From positions 1,798,001 through 1,862,000 of the forward strand of contig CP136064.1 of NCBI GenBank assembly GCA_032622095.1: a stretch of DNA of 64,000 bases. Direction: 5' to 3'. How positions within the stretch are numbered: position 1 is the stretch's first letter; every line of letters begins with the position of its first letter. Positions 1-11,131 of this stretch are shown one piece after another. The DNA is from Siphonodentalium dalli (lineage: Eukaryota; Mollusca; Scaphopoda; Gadilida; Siphonodentaliidae). The position numbers and the translations under genes are program-made. The notes beneath the pieces were generated by a model. The model saw only the letters and a list, made by a program, of their open reading frames with translations. It was not told the DNA's origin and made no database searches.

Positions 1-28
1 CAAATTAAATGTTTGTTGTAACTGGAAG

Positions 29-48
29 GTGTCAATGGCGATTGACAC
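29..48. repeat. Perfect short inverted repeat
   Basis: GTGTCAAT at 29-36 is the exact reverse complement of ATTGACAC at 41-48, with a GGCG spacer at 37-40. The eight-base arms could form a small hairpin or a dyad protein site. No T-run follows closely enough on either strand to make a convincing terminator, and nothing coding lies next to it. Function unknown. Confidence 0.75.
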
Positions 49-302
49 ATTTTTAATGACAATTTTAATTCCAAATCTCCAGATCACTATTTAAAGTGAC
101 AACTGAATTTGCGTACAAATCTTTATTTGTCTGACAGATTCGGAAATTGTTTAATGGTCATGTTCACATTTTTTGTTAAAACTTTTATTGACTTTTAGTT
201 GAATATATCATACATTGTAATGTCATTGACAAATTTCAAAGTAATACTATAGGTAAAATGAAATTTCGTCTTGTTATTCTTTAAATACTGAGTATTAAGC
301 CA

Positions 303-368
303 GATATTCCCCTCGCTGTCGGCCATTCGTCCAAATTTCTCCGAATGCCCGACAGCTCGGGGAATATC
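303..368. repeat. Imperfect 27-bp-arm inverted repeat at array edge
   Basis: Arms 303-329 and 342-368 are reverse complements at 24 of 27 positions. The mismatched pairs are 313/358, 314/357 and 323/348, and the loop is 12 bases (330-341). The arms are more GC-rich than the surrounding flank and begin GATATTCCCC. The right arm ends four bases before the first satellite monomer at 373. I see no target-site duplication around the palindrome (TTAAGCCA on the left, CTATACTT on the right). It could be a small foldback element, the terminal hairpin of a larger element of Helitron or Helentron type, or a structure that favoured the breakpoint. The sequence alone does not choose between these. Confidence 0.85.
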
Positions 369-522
369 CTATACTTAAAGGGACATAAGTAACACAGTCA
401 CCAACTTTAAGGGGTGTCTGCTATAGACTGGTTCCATGGTGGAGTACGGTTGGATATTTTCAATTTGGCGCATGTTTCTCCATACCGCGCCATGTCAAAT
501 CTGGCCCTATCCGAATCGGGTT

Positions 523-537
523 GTCATTTACAATGAC
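523..537. repeat. 15-bp dyad repeated in most monomers (representative)
   Basis: GTCATT at 523-528 and AATGAC at 532-537 are exact reverse complements around a TAC spacer. The same GTCATTTACAATGAC is present in most units of the array. It is broken in zone-2 units that read AATGTCT or AATGTTT, in AATGAGT and AATGGCT units, and in two units with GTGATTTAC (monomers 66 and 80). Such a dyad could bind a dimeric protein or be a chance feature fixed by homogenisation. No binding protein can be named from sequence. Confidence 0.7.
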
Positions 538-565
538 TGCAGAAAATATATATCTTCATGGTGGA

Positions 566-573
566 ATGCAAAT
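566..573 (+). promoter_or_regulatory. ATGCAAAT octamer in most monomers (representative)
   Basis: The exact word ATGCAAAT, known as the octamer recognised by POU-domain (Oct-type) factors in animals, sits at offset 194 of the unit and recurs roughly every 229 bp. It is lost in units reading GCAAAGG, GCAAAAG, GCAATAG, TTGCAAAT or AAGCAAAT. The match is real, but its regulatory meaning is inference: an eight-base word inside a homogenised repeat is amplified whether or not it does anything. Confidence 0.35.
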
Positions 574-1288
574 GTATGTTTAAAGGAACAGATGTATCTC
601 AACTTAAAGGGACATAAGTAACACAGTCACCAACTTTAAGGGGTATCTGCTATAGACTGGTTCCATGGTGGAGTACGGTTGGATATTTTCAATTTGGCGC
701 ATGTTTCTCCATACCGCGCCATGTCAAATCTGGCCATATCCGAATCGGGTTGTCATTTACAATGACTACAGAAAATAAATATCTTCATGTTGGAATGCAA
801 ATGTATGTTTAAAGGAACAGATGTATCTCAACTTAAAGGGACATAAGTAACACAGTCACCAACTTTAAGGGGTATCTGCTATAGACTGGTTCCATGGTGG
901 AGTACGGTTGGATATTTTCAATTTGGCGCATGTTTCTCCATACCGCGCCATGTCAAATCTGGCCATATCCGATTCGGGTTGTCATTTACAATGACTGCAG
1001 AAAATATATATCTTCATGGTGGAATGCAAATGTATGTTTAAAGGAACAGATGTATCTCAACTTAAAGGGACATAAGTAACACAGTCACCAACTTTAAGGG
1101 GTATCTGCTATAGACTGGTTCCATGGTGGAGTACGGTTGGATATTTTCAATTTGGCGCATGTTTCTCCATACCGCGCCATGTCAAATCTGGCCATATCCG
1201 AATCGGGTTGTCATTTACAATGACTGCAGAAAATAAATATCTTCATGTTGGAATGCAAATGTATGTTTAAAGGAACAGATGTATCTCA

Positions 1289-3347
1289 ACTTAAAGGGAC
1301 ACAAGTAACACAGTCACCAACTTTAAGGGGTGTCTGATATAGACTGGTTCCATGGTGGAGTACGGTTGGATATTTTCAATTTGGCGCATGTTTCTCCATA
1401 CCGCGCCATGTCAATTCTGGCCATATCCGAATCGGGTTGTCATTTACAATGACTACAGAAAATAAATATCTTCATGTTGGAATGCAAATGTATGTTTAAA
1501 GGAACAGATGTATCTGAACTTAAAGGGACATAAGTAACACAGTCACCAACTTTAAGGGGTGTCTGCTATAGACTGGTTCCATGGTGGAGTACGGTTGGAT
1601 ATTTTCAATTTGGCGCATGTTTCTCCATACCGCGCCATGTCAAATCTGGCCCTATCCGAATCGGGTTGTCATTTACAATGACTGCAGAAAATATATATCT
1701 TCATGGTGGAATGCAAATGTATGTTTAAAGGAACAGATGTATCTCAACTTAAAGGGACATAAGTAACACAGTCACCAACTTTAAGGGGTATCTGCTATAG
1801 ACTGGTTCCATGGTGGAGTAGGGTTGGATATTTTCAATTTGGCGCATGTTTCTCCATACCGCGCCATGTCAAATCTGGCCATATCCGAATCGGGTTGTCA
1901 TTTACAATGACTACAGAAAATAAATATCTTCATGTTGGAATGCAAATGTATGTTTAAAGGAACAGATGTATCTCAACTTAAAGGGACATAAGTAACACAG
2001 TCACCAACTTTAAGGGGTATCTGCTATAGACTGGTTCCATGGTGGAGTACGGTTGGATATTTTCAATTTGGCGCATGTTTCTCCATACCGCGCCATGTCA
2101 AATCTGGCCATATCCGATTCGGGTTGTCATTTACAATGACTGCAGAAAATATATATCTTCATGGTGGAATGCAAATGTATGTTTAAAGGAACAGATGTAT
2201 CTCAACTTAAAGGGACATAAGTAACACAGTCACCAACTTTAAGGGGTATCTGCTATAGACTGGTTCCATGGTGGAGTACGGTTGGATATTTTCAATTTGG
2301 CACATGTTTCTCCATACCGCGCCATGTCAAATCTGGCCATATCCGATTCGGGTTGTCATTTACAATGACTGCAGAAAATATATATCTTCATGGTGGAATG
2401 CAAATGTATGTTTAAAGGAACAGATGTATCTCAACTTAAAGGGACATAAGTAACACAGTCACCAACTTTAAGGGGTATCTGCTATAGACTGGTTCCATGG
2501 TGGAGTACGGTTGGATATTTTCAATTTGGCACATGTTTCTCCATACCGCGCCATGTCAAATCTGGCCATATCCGAATCGGGTTGTCATTTACAATGACTA
2601 CAGAAAATAAATATCTCCATGTTGGAATGCAAATGTATGTTTAAAGGAACAGATGTATCTCAACTTAAAGGGACATAAGTAACACAGTCACCAACTTTAA
2701 GGGGTATCTGCTATAGACTGGTTCCATGGTGGAGTACGGTTGGATATTTTCAATTTGGCGCATGTTTCTCCATACCGCGCCATGTCAAATCTGGCCCTAT
2801 CCGAATCGGGTTGTCATTTACAATGACTGCAGAAAATATATATCTTCATGGTGGAATGCAAATGTATGTTTAAAGGAACAGATGTTTCTCAACTTAAAGG
2901 GACATAAGTAACACAGTCACCAACTTTAAGGGGTATCTGCTATAGACTGGTTCCATGGTGGAGTACGGTTGGATATTTTCTATTTGGCGCATGTTTCTCC
3001 ATACCGCGCCATGTCAAATCTGGCCATATCCGAATCGGGTTGTCATTTACAATGACAACAGAAAATAAATATCTCCATGTTGGAATGCAAATGTATGTTT
3101 AAAGGAACAGATGTATCTCAACTTAAAGGGACATAAGTAACAGTCACCAACTTTAAGGGGTATCTGCTATAGACTGGTTCCATGGTGGAGTACGGTTGGA
3201 TATTTTCAATTTGGCGCATGTTTCTCCATACCGCGCCATGTCAAATCTGGCCCTATTCGAATCGGGTTGTCATTTACAATGACTGCAGAAAATAAATATC
3301 TTCATGTTGGAATGCAAATGTATGTTTAAAGGAACAGATGTATCTCA
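1289..3347 (+). repeat. Marker module, copy 1 (monomers 5-13)
   Basis: Order of markers: CTGATATAG/TCAATTC unit, open-frame unit, GACTACAG unit, two CGATTCGGG units (the second also GGCACATG), GGCACATG with CTCCATG unit, open-frame unit with GATGTTTCTC, GACAACAG unit, and a 227-bp unit with CCCTATTCG. The same order recurs at 6325-8154 minus one CGATTCGGG unit, and its later part recurs at 16.0-17.1 kb and 19.2-20.3 kb. Confidence 0.75.
3121..3347 (+). repeat. 227-bp length-variant monomer (first of four)
   Basis: Two bases are missing near 3141, giving GTAACAGTCACC for GTAACACAGTCACC. The same deletion occurs at 7928-8154, 16857-17083 and 20061-20287, each time after a GACAACAG unit and with CCCTATTCG. 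It is a single ancestral deletion copied by later duplications, which makes it a good lineage tag. Confidence 0.9.
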
Positions 3348-5179
3348 ACTTAAAGGGACATAAGTAACACAGTCACCAACTTTAAGGGGTGTCTGATATA
3401 GACTGGTTCCATGGTGGAGTACGGTTGGATATTTTCAATTTGGCGCATGTTTCTCCATACCGCGCCATGTCAATTCTGGCCATATCCGAATCGGGTTGTC
3501 ATTTACAATGACTACAGAAAATAAATATCTTCATGTTGGAATGCAAATGTATGTTTAAAGGAACAGATGTATCTCAACTTAGAGGGAAATAAGTAACACA
3601 GTCACCAACTTTAAGGGGTGTCTGCTATAGACTGGTTCCATGGTGGAGTACGGTTGGATATTTTCAATTTGGCGCATGTTTCTCCATACCGCGCCATGTC
3701 AAATCTGGCCCTATCCGAATCGGGTTGTCATTTACAATGACTGCAGAAAATATATATCTTCATGGTGGAATGCAAATGTATGTTTAAAGGAACAGATGTA
3801 TCTCAACTTAAAGGGACATAAGTAACACAGTCACCAACTTTAAGGGGTATCTGCTATAGACTGGTTCCATGGTGGAGTACGGTTGGATATTTTCTATTTG
3901 GCGCATGTTTCTCCATACCGCGCCATGTCAAATCTGGCCATATCCGAATCGGGTTGTCATTTACAATGACTACAGAAAATAAATATCTTCATGTTGGAAT
4001 GCAAATGTATGTTTAAAGAAACAGATGTATCTCAACTTAAAGGAACATAAGTAACACAGTCACCAACTTTAAGGGGTATCTGCTATAGACTGGTTCCATG
4101 GTGGAGTACGGTTGGATATTTTCAATTTGGCGCATGTTTTTCCATACCGCGCCATGTCAAATCTGGCCATATCCTAATCGGGTTGTCATTTACAATGACT
4201 ACAGAAAATAAATATCTTCATGTTGGAAAGCAAATGTATGTTTAAAGGAACAGATGTATCTCAACTTAAAGGGACATAAGTAACACAGTCACCAACTTAA
4301 AGGGGTATCTGCTATAGACTGGTTCTATGGTAGAGTACGGTTGGATATTTTCAATTTGGCGCATGTTTCTCCATACCGCGCCATGTCAAATCTGGCCATA
4401 TCCGAATCGGGTTGTCATTTACAATGACTGCATAAAATATATATCTTCATGTTGGAATGCAAATGTATGTTTAAAGGAACAGATGTATCTCAACTTAAAG
4501 GGACATAAGTAACACAGTCACCAACTTTAAGGGGTATCTGCTATAGACTGGTTCCATGGTGGAGTACGGTTGGATATTTTCAATTTGGCGCATGTTTCTC
4601 CATACCGCGCCATGTCAAATCTGGCCATATCCGAATCGGGTTGTCATTTACAATGACTGCAGAAAATATATATCTTCATGTTGGAATGCAAATGTATGTT
4701 TAAAGGAACAGATGTATCTCAACTTAAAGGGACATAAGTAACACCGTCACCAACTTTAAGGGGTATCTGCTATAGACTGGTTCCATGGTGGAGTACGGTT
4801 GGATATTTTCAATTTGGCGCATGTTTCTCCATACCGCGCCATGTCAAATCTGGCCCTATCCGAATCGGGTTGTCATTTACAATGACTGCAGAAAATATAT
4901 ATCTTCATGGTGGAATGCAAATGTATGTTTAAAGGAACAGATGTATCTCAACTTAAAGGGACATAAGTAACACAGTCACCAACTTTAAGGGGTATCTGCT
5001 ATAGACTGGTTCCATGGTGGAGTACGGTTGGATATTTTCTATTTGGCGCATGTTTCTCCATACCGCGCCATGTCAAATCTGGCCATATCCGAATCGGGTT
5101 GTCATTTACAATGACTACAGAAAATAAATATCTTCATGTTGGAATGCAAATGTATGTTTAAAGGAACAGATGTATCACA

Positions 5180-6782
5180 ACTTAAAGGGACATAAGTAAC
5201 ACCGTCACCAACTTTAAGGGGTATCTGCTATAGACTGGTTCCATGGTGGAGTACTGTTGGATATTTTCAATTTGGCGCATGTTTCTCCATACCGCGCCAT
5301 GTCAAATCTGGCCATATCCGAATCGGGTTGTCATTTACAATGACTACAGAAAATAAATATCTTCATGATGGAATGCAAATGTATGTCTAAAGGAACAGAT
5401 GTATCTCAACTTAAAGGGACATAAGTAACACAGTCACCAACTTTAAGGGGTGTCTGATATAGACTGGTTCCATGGTGGAGTACGGTTGGATATTTTCAAT
5501 TTGGCGCATGTTTCTCCATACCGCGCCATGTCAATTCTGGCCATATCCGAATCGGGTTATCATTTACAATGACTACAGAAAATAAATATCTTCATGTTGG
5601 AATGCAAATGTATGTTTAAAGGAACAGATGTATCTCAACTTAAAGGGACATAAGTAACACAGTCACCATCTTTAAGGGGTGTCTGCTATAGACTGGTTCC
5701 ATGGTGGAGTACGGTTGGATATTTTCAATTTGGCGCATGTTTCTCCATACCGCGCCATGTCAAATCTGGCCCTATCCGAATCGGGTTGTCATTTACAATG
5801 ACTGCAGAAAATATATATCTTCATGGTGGAATGCAAATGTATGTTTAAAGGAACAGATGTATCTCAACTTAAAGGGACATAAGTAACACAGTCACCAACT
5901 TTAAGGGGTATCTGCTATAGACTGGTTCCATGGTGGAGTACGGTTGGATATTTTCAATTTGGCGCATGTTTCTCCATACCGCGCCATGTCAAATCTGGCC
6001 ATATCCGAATCGGGTTGTCATTTACAATGACTGCAGAAAATAAATATCTTCATGTTGGAATGCAAATGTATATTTAAAGGAACAGATGTATCTCAACTTA
6101 AAGGGACATAAGTAACACAGTCACCAACTTTAAGGGGTGTTTGCTATAGACTGGTTCCATGGTGGAGTACGGTTGGATATTTTCAATTTGGCGCATGTTT
6201 CTCCATACCGCGCCATGTCAAATCTGGCCATATCCGAATCGGGTTGTCATTTACAATGACTACAGAAAATAAATATCTTCATGTTGGAATGCAAATGTAT
6301 GTTTAAAGGAACAGATGTATCTCAACTTAAAGGGACACAAGTAACACAGTCACCAACTTTAAGGGGTGTCTGATATAGACTGGTTCCATGGTGGAGTACG
6401 GTTGGATATTTTCAATTTGGCGCATGTTTCTCCATACCGCGCCATGTCAATTCTGGCCATATCCGAATCGGGTTGTCATTTACAATGACTACAGAAAATA
6501 AATATCTTCATGTTGGAATGCAAATGTATGTTTAAAGGAACAGATGTATCTCAACTTAAAGGGACATAAGTAACACAGTCACCAACTTTAAGGGGTGTCT
6601 GCTATAGACTGGTTCCATGGTGGAGTACGGTTGGATATTTTCAATTTGGCGCATGTTTCTCCATACCGCGCCATGTCAAATCTGGCCCTATCCGAATCGG
6701 GTTGTCATTTACAATGACTGCAGAAAATATATATCTTCATGGTGGAATGCAAATGTATGTTTAAAGGAACAGATGTATCTCA
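5180..6782 (+). repeat. Seven-monomer segment, copy 1 (monomers 22-28)
   Basis: It shares with 9300-10902 a GTACTG unit with CATGATGG and TATGTCTAAAGG, an open-frame unit, a unit with TATATTTAAAGG, a unit with GTGTTTGCTATAG, and the ACACAAG variant. The offset is 4120 bp (18 monomers less two bases). Differences seen include GGGTTATC at about 5558 in this copy and CACCATCTTT near 5666. Confidence 0.75.
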
Positions 6783-8154
6783 CCTTAAAGGGACATAAGT
6801 AACACAGTCACCAACTTTAAGGGGTATCTGCTATAGACTGGTTCCATGGTGGAGTACGGTTGGATATTTTCAATTTGGCGCATATTTCTCCATACCGCGC
6901 CATGTCAAATCTGGCCATATCCGAATCGGGTTGTCATTTACAATGACTACAGAAAATAAATATCTTCATGTTGGAATGCAAATGTATGTTTAAAGGAACA
7001 GATGTATCTCAACTTAAAGGGACATAAGTAACACAGTCACCAACTTTAAGGGGTATCTGCTATAGACTGGTTCCATGGTGGAGTACGGTTGGATATTTTC
7101 AATTTGGCGCATGTTTCTCCATACCGCGCCATGTCAAATCTGGCCATATCCGATTCGGGTTGTCATTTACAATGACTGCAGAAAATATATATCTTCATGG
7201 TGGAATGCAAATGTATGTTTAAAGGAACAGATGTATCTCAACTTAAAGGGACATAAGTAACACAGTCACCAACTTTAAGGGGTATCTGCTATAGACTGGT
7301 TCCATGGTGGAGTACGGTTGGATATTTTCAATTTGGCACATGTTTCTCCATACCGCGCCATGTCAAATCTGGCCATATCCGAATCGGGTTGTCATTTACA
7401 ATGACTACAGAAAATAAATATCTCCATGTTGGAATGCAAATGTATGTTTAAAGGAACAGATGTATCTCAACTTAAAGGGACATAAGTAACACAGTCACCA
7501 ACTTTAAGGGGTATCTGCTATAGACTGGTTCCATGGTGGAGTACGGTTGGATATTTTCAATTTGGCGCATGTTTCTCCATACCGCGCCATGTCAAATCTG
7601 GCCCTATCCGAATCGGGTTGTCATTTACAATGACTGCAGAAAATATATATCTTCATGGTGGAATGCAAATGTATGTTTAAAGGAACAGATGTTTCTCAAC
7701 TTAAAGGGACATAAGTAACACAGTCACCAACTTTAAGGGGTATCTGCTATAGACTGGTTCCATGGTGGAGTACGGTTGGATATTTTCTATTTGGCGCATG
7801 TTTCTCCATACCGCGCCATGTCAAATCTGGCCATATCCGAATCGGGTTGTCATTTACAATGACAACAGAAAATAAATATCTCCATGTTGGAATGCAAATG
7901 TATGTTTAAAGGAACAGATGTATCTCAACTTAAAGGGACATAAGTAACAGTCACCAACTTTAAGGGGTATCTGCTATAGACTGGTTCCATGGTGGAGTAC
8001 GGTTGGATATTTTCAATTTGGCGCATGTTTCTCCATACCGCGCCATGTCAAATCTGGCCCTATTCGAATCGGGTTGTCATTTACAATGACTGCAGAAAAT
8101 AAATATCTTCATGTTGGAATGCAAATGTATGTTTAAAGGAACAGATGTATCTCA
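6325..8154 (+). repeat. Marker module, copy 2 (monomers 27-34)
   Basis: This repeats the module of 1289-3347 with one monomer fewer: only one CGATTCGGG unit is present instead of two, and it is a GGCGCATG unit. The GACAACAG unit (7699-7927) and the following 227-bp unit (7928-8154) are diagnostic. Offsets to copy 1 go from 5036 to 4807 bp across the missing monomer, which localises the whole-unit gain or loss. Confidence 0.75.
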
Positions 8155-9299
8155 ACTTAAAGGGACATAAGTAACACAGTCACCAACTTTAAGGGGTGTC
8201 TGCTATAGACTGGTTCCATGGTGGAGTACGGTTGGATATTTTCAATTTGGCGCATGTTTCTCCATACCGCGCCATGTCAAATCTGGCCCTATCCGAATCG
8301 GGTTGTCATTTACAATGACTGCAGAAAATATATATCTTCATGGTGGAATGCAAATGTATGTTTAAAGGAACAGATGTATCTCAACTTAAAGGGACATAAG
8401 TAACACAGTCACCAACTTTAAGGGGTATCTGCTATAGACTGGTTCCATGGTGGAGTACGGTTGGATATTTTCTATTTGGCGCATGTTTCTCCATACCGCG
8501 CCATGTCAAATCTGGCCATATCCGAATCGGGTTGTCATTTACAATGACTACAGAAAATAAATATCTTCATGTTGGAATGCAAATGTATGTTTAAAGGAAC
8601 AGATGTATCACAACTTAAAGGGACATAAGTAACACCGTCACCAACTTTAAGGGGTATCTGCTATAGACTGGTTCCATGGTGGAGTACTGTTGGATATTTT
8701 CAATTTGGCGCATGTTTCTCCATACCGCGCCATGTCAAATCTGGCCATATCCGAATCGGGTTGTCATTTACAATGACTACAGAAAATAAATATCTTCATG
8801 TTGGAATGCAAATGTATGTTTAAAGGAACAGATGTATCACAACTTAAAGGGACATAAGTAACACCGTCACCAACTTTAAGGGGTATCTGCTATAGACTGG
8901 TTCCATGGTGGAGTACTGTTGGATATTTTCAATTTGGCGCATGTTTCTCCATACCGCGCCATGTCAAATCTGGCCATATCCGAATCGGGTTGTCATTTAC
9001 AATGACTACAGAAAATAAATATCTTCATGTTGGAATGCAAATGTATGTTTAAAGGAACAGATGTATCTGATCTTAAAGGGACATAAGTAACACAGTCACC
9101 AACTTTAAGGGGTATCTGCTATAGACTGGTTCCATGGTGGAGTACGGTTGGATATTTTCTATTTGGCGCATGTTGCTCCATACCGCGCCATGTCAAATCT
9201 GGCCATATCCGAATCGGGTTGTCATTTACAATGACTACAGAAAATAAATATCTTCATGTTGGAATGCAAATGTATGTTTAAAGGAACAGATGTATCACA

Positions 9300-10902
9300 A
9301 CTTAAAGGGACATAAGTAACACCGTCACCAACTTTAAGGGGTATCTGCTATAGACTGGTTCCATGGTGGAGTACTGTTGGATATTTTCAATTTGGCGCAT
9401 GTTTCTCCATACCGCGCCATGTCAAATCTGGCCATATCCGAATCGGGTTGTCATTTACAATGACTACAGAAAATAAATATCTTCATGATGGAATGCAAAT
9501 GTATGTCTAAAGGAACAGATGTATCTCAACTTAAAGGGACATAAGTAACACAGTCACCAACTTTAAGGGGTGTCTGATATAGACTGGTTCCATGGTGGAG
9601 TACGGTTGGATATTTTCAATTTGGCGCATGTTTCTCCATACCGCGCCATGTCAATTCTGGCCATATCCGAATCGGGTTGTCATTTACAATGACTATAGAA
9701 AATAAATATCTTCATGTTGGAATGCAAATGTATGTTTAAAGGAACAGATGTATCTCAACTTAAAGGGACATAAGTAACACAGTCACCAACTTTAAGGGTT
9801 GTCTGCTATAGACTGGTTCCATGGTGGAGTACGGTTGGATATTTTCAATTTGGCGCATGTTTCTCCATACCGCGCCATGTCAAATCTGGCCCTATCCGAA
9901 TCGGGTTGTCATTTACAATGACTGCAGAAAATATATATCTTCATGGTGGAATGCAAATGTATGTTTAAAGGAACAGATGTATCTCAACTTAAAGGGACAT
10001 AAGTAACACAGTCACCAACTTTAAGGGGTATCTGCTATAGACTGGTTCCATGGTGGAGTACGGTTGGATATTTTCAATTTGGCGCATGTTTCTCCATACC
10101 GCGCCATGTCAAATCTGGCCATATCCGAATCGGGTTGTCATTTACAATGACTGCAGAAAATAAATATCTTCATGTTGGAATGCAAATGTATATTTAAAGG
10201 AACAGATGTATCTCAACTTAAAGGGACATAAGTAACACAGTCACCAACTTTAAGGGGTGTTTGCTATAGACAGGTTCCATGGTGGAGTACGGTTGGATAT
10301 TTTCAATTTGGCGCATGTTTCTCCATACCGCGCCATGTCAAATCTGGCCATATCCGAATCGGGTTGTCATTTACAATGACTGCAGAAAATAAATATCTTC
10401 ATGTTGGAATGCAAATGTATGTTTAAAGGAACAGATGTATCTCAACTTAAAGGGACACAAGTAACACAGTCACCAACTTTAAGGGGTGTCTGATATAGAC
10501 TGGTTCCATGGTGGAGTACGGTTGGATATTTTCAATTTGGCGCATGTTTCTCCATACCGCGCCATGTCAATTCTGGCCATATCCGAATCGGGTTGTCATT
10601 TACAATGACTACAGAAAATAAATATCTTCATGTTGGAATGCAAATGTATGTTTAAAGGAACAGATGTATCTCAACTTAAAGGGACATAAGTAACACAGTC
10701 ACCAACTTTAAGGGGTGTCTGCTATAGACTGGTTCCATGGTGGAGTACGGTTGGATATTTTCAATTTGGCGCATGTTTCTCCATACCGCGCCATGTCAAA
10801 TCTGGCCCTATCCGAATCGGGTTGTCATTTACAATGACTGCAGAAAATATATATCTTCATGGTGGAATGCAAATGTATGTTTAAAGGAACAGATGTATCT
10901 CA
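9300..10902 (+). repeat. Seven-monomer segment, copy 2 (monomers 40-46)
   Basis: This is the partner of 5180-6782. Private differences include GACTATAG near 9693, GGGTTGTCTG near 9797 and ACAGGTTCC near 10270. It leads directly into the 8-monomer duplication that starts at 11132. Confidence 0.75.
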
Positions 10903-11131
10903 ACTTAAAGGGACATAAGTAACACAGTCACCAACTTTAAGGGGTATCTGCTATAGACTGGTTCCATGGTGGAGTACGGTTGGATATTTTCAATTTGGCG
11001 CATGTTTCTCCATACCGTGCCATGTCAATTCTGGCCATATCCGAATCGGGTTGTCATTTACAATGACTACAGAAAATAAATATCTTCATGTTGGAATGCA
11101 AATGTATGTTTAAAGGAACAGATGTATCTCA

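Larger units (their letters stand above)
1..372. other. Non-satellite AT-rich left flank
   Basis: This stretch does not resemble the 229-bp monomer and is rich in A/T runs. I see no open frame of useful length, no RNA gene and no recognisable transposase or reverse transcriptase fragment. It contains two inverted repeats, at 29-48 and 303-368, and several scattered TGACA/TGTCA words that form no regular array. It is the only non-array sequence in the window, so it is the only place where the array can be anchored to a chromosome. It could be the end of a transposable element or ordinary intergenic DNA; the sequence does not decide this. Confidence 0.85.
373..601 (+). repeat. First monomer; landmark unit
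   Basis: The edge unit is complete and undegraded. It carries the common TGCAG/ATATAT/CATGGTGG markers and the CCCTATCC variant, and it matches the unit at 1518-1746. Landmarks: CCATGG at 434-439, GTCATT...AATGAC dyad at 523-537, CTGCAG at 537-542, ATGCAAAT at 566-573. Three related T-AAAGG words lie close together across the unit boundary (about 579-586, 604-610 and 634-643). This may be a trace of shorter ancestral subunits, but I see no clean internal period. Units at array edges are often diverged; this one is not. Confidence 0.9.
436..621 (+). other. Recurrent 61-codon open frame, probably not a gene
   Basis: The frame starts at the ATG in CCATGG, begins MVEYGWIFSIW, ends LKGHK and stops at TAA in ACATAAG of the next unit. 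The same frame is open in 92 of 278 monomers. In most others it is cut by TAA in AAATAAATAT or TAG in AAATAGATAT at about codon 38. The translation is rich in Trp, Tyr and Cys. I see no signal peptide, no clear membrane helix and no domain I recognise. Variants among open copies are largely amino-acid changing (for example T to V, P or A before the PC pair, and V to D or E near residue 47), with no sign of selection on the protein. The base at -3 from the ATG is T, a poor eukaryotic start context. Because 229 is not divisible by three, the frame cannot run from unit to unit. I list it as a property of the repeat, not as a CDS. Confidence 0.8.
373..11131 (+). repeat. Array block 1: irregular 18-22-monomer organisation
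   Basis: Monomers 1-47. Private variants recur at offsets of 22, 21, 20 and then 18 monomers (for example 2039 with 7075, 2726 with 7533, 3640 with 8218, 5701 with 9821). This means an older duplication of about 4-5 kb from which single monomers have since been gained or lost. A shorter five-monomer echo is also visible: units 1-3 (373-1059) match units 6-8 (1518-2204), 1145 bp apart. Zone-1 types only. Confidence 0.75.

Noticed and set aside
303..368. Rho-independent terminator at the palindrome
   Set aside because: The stem is long with three mismatches, there is no following T-run, and the setting is a eukaryotic satellite edge with no gene upstream.
1..372. Protein-coding exon in the left flank
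   Set aside because: No open frame of useful length and no splice or codon pattern I could support.
425..450. Pol III A and B boxes suggesting a tRNA- or SINE-derived monomer
   Set aside because: GGTTC followed by TGGTGGAGTACGG resembles B- and A-box fragments, but the order is reversed, the matches are partial and no B box follows at a suitable distance. No tRNA fold was seen.
541..556. TATA box at the ATATATAT tract
   Set aside because: The tract is AT-rich by composition and varies to AAATAAAT, AAATAGAT and AAACAAAT between monomer types; no start site or transcript evidence is visible.
436..621. CENP-B box in the monomer (the CGAATCGGG region at about 512-520)
   Set aside because: ANNCGGG is present, but the required TTCG at the proper distance is missing on this strand, and the reverse strand does not match either.
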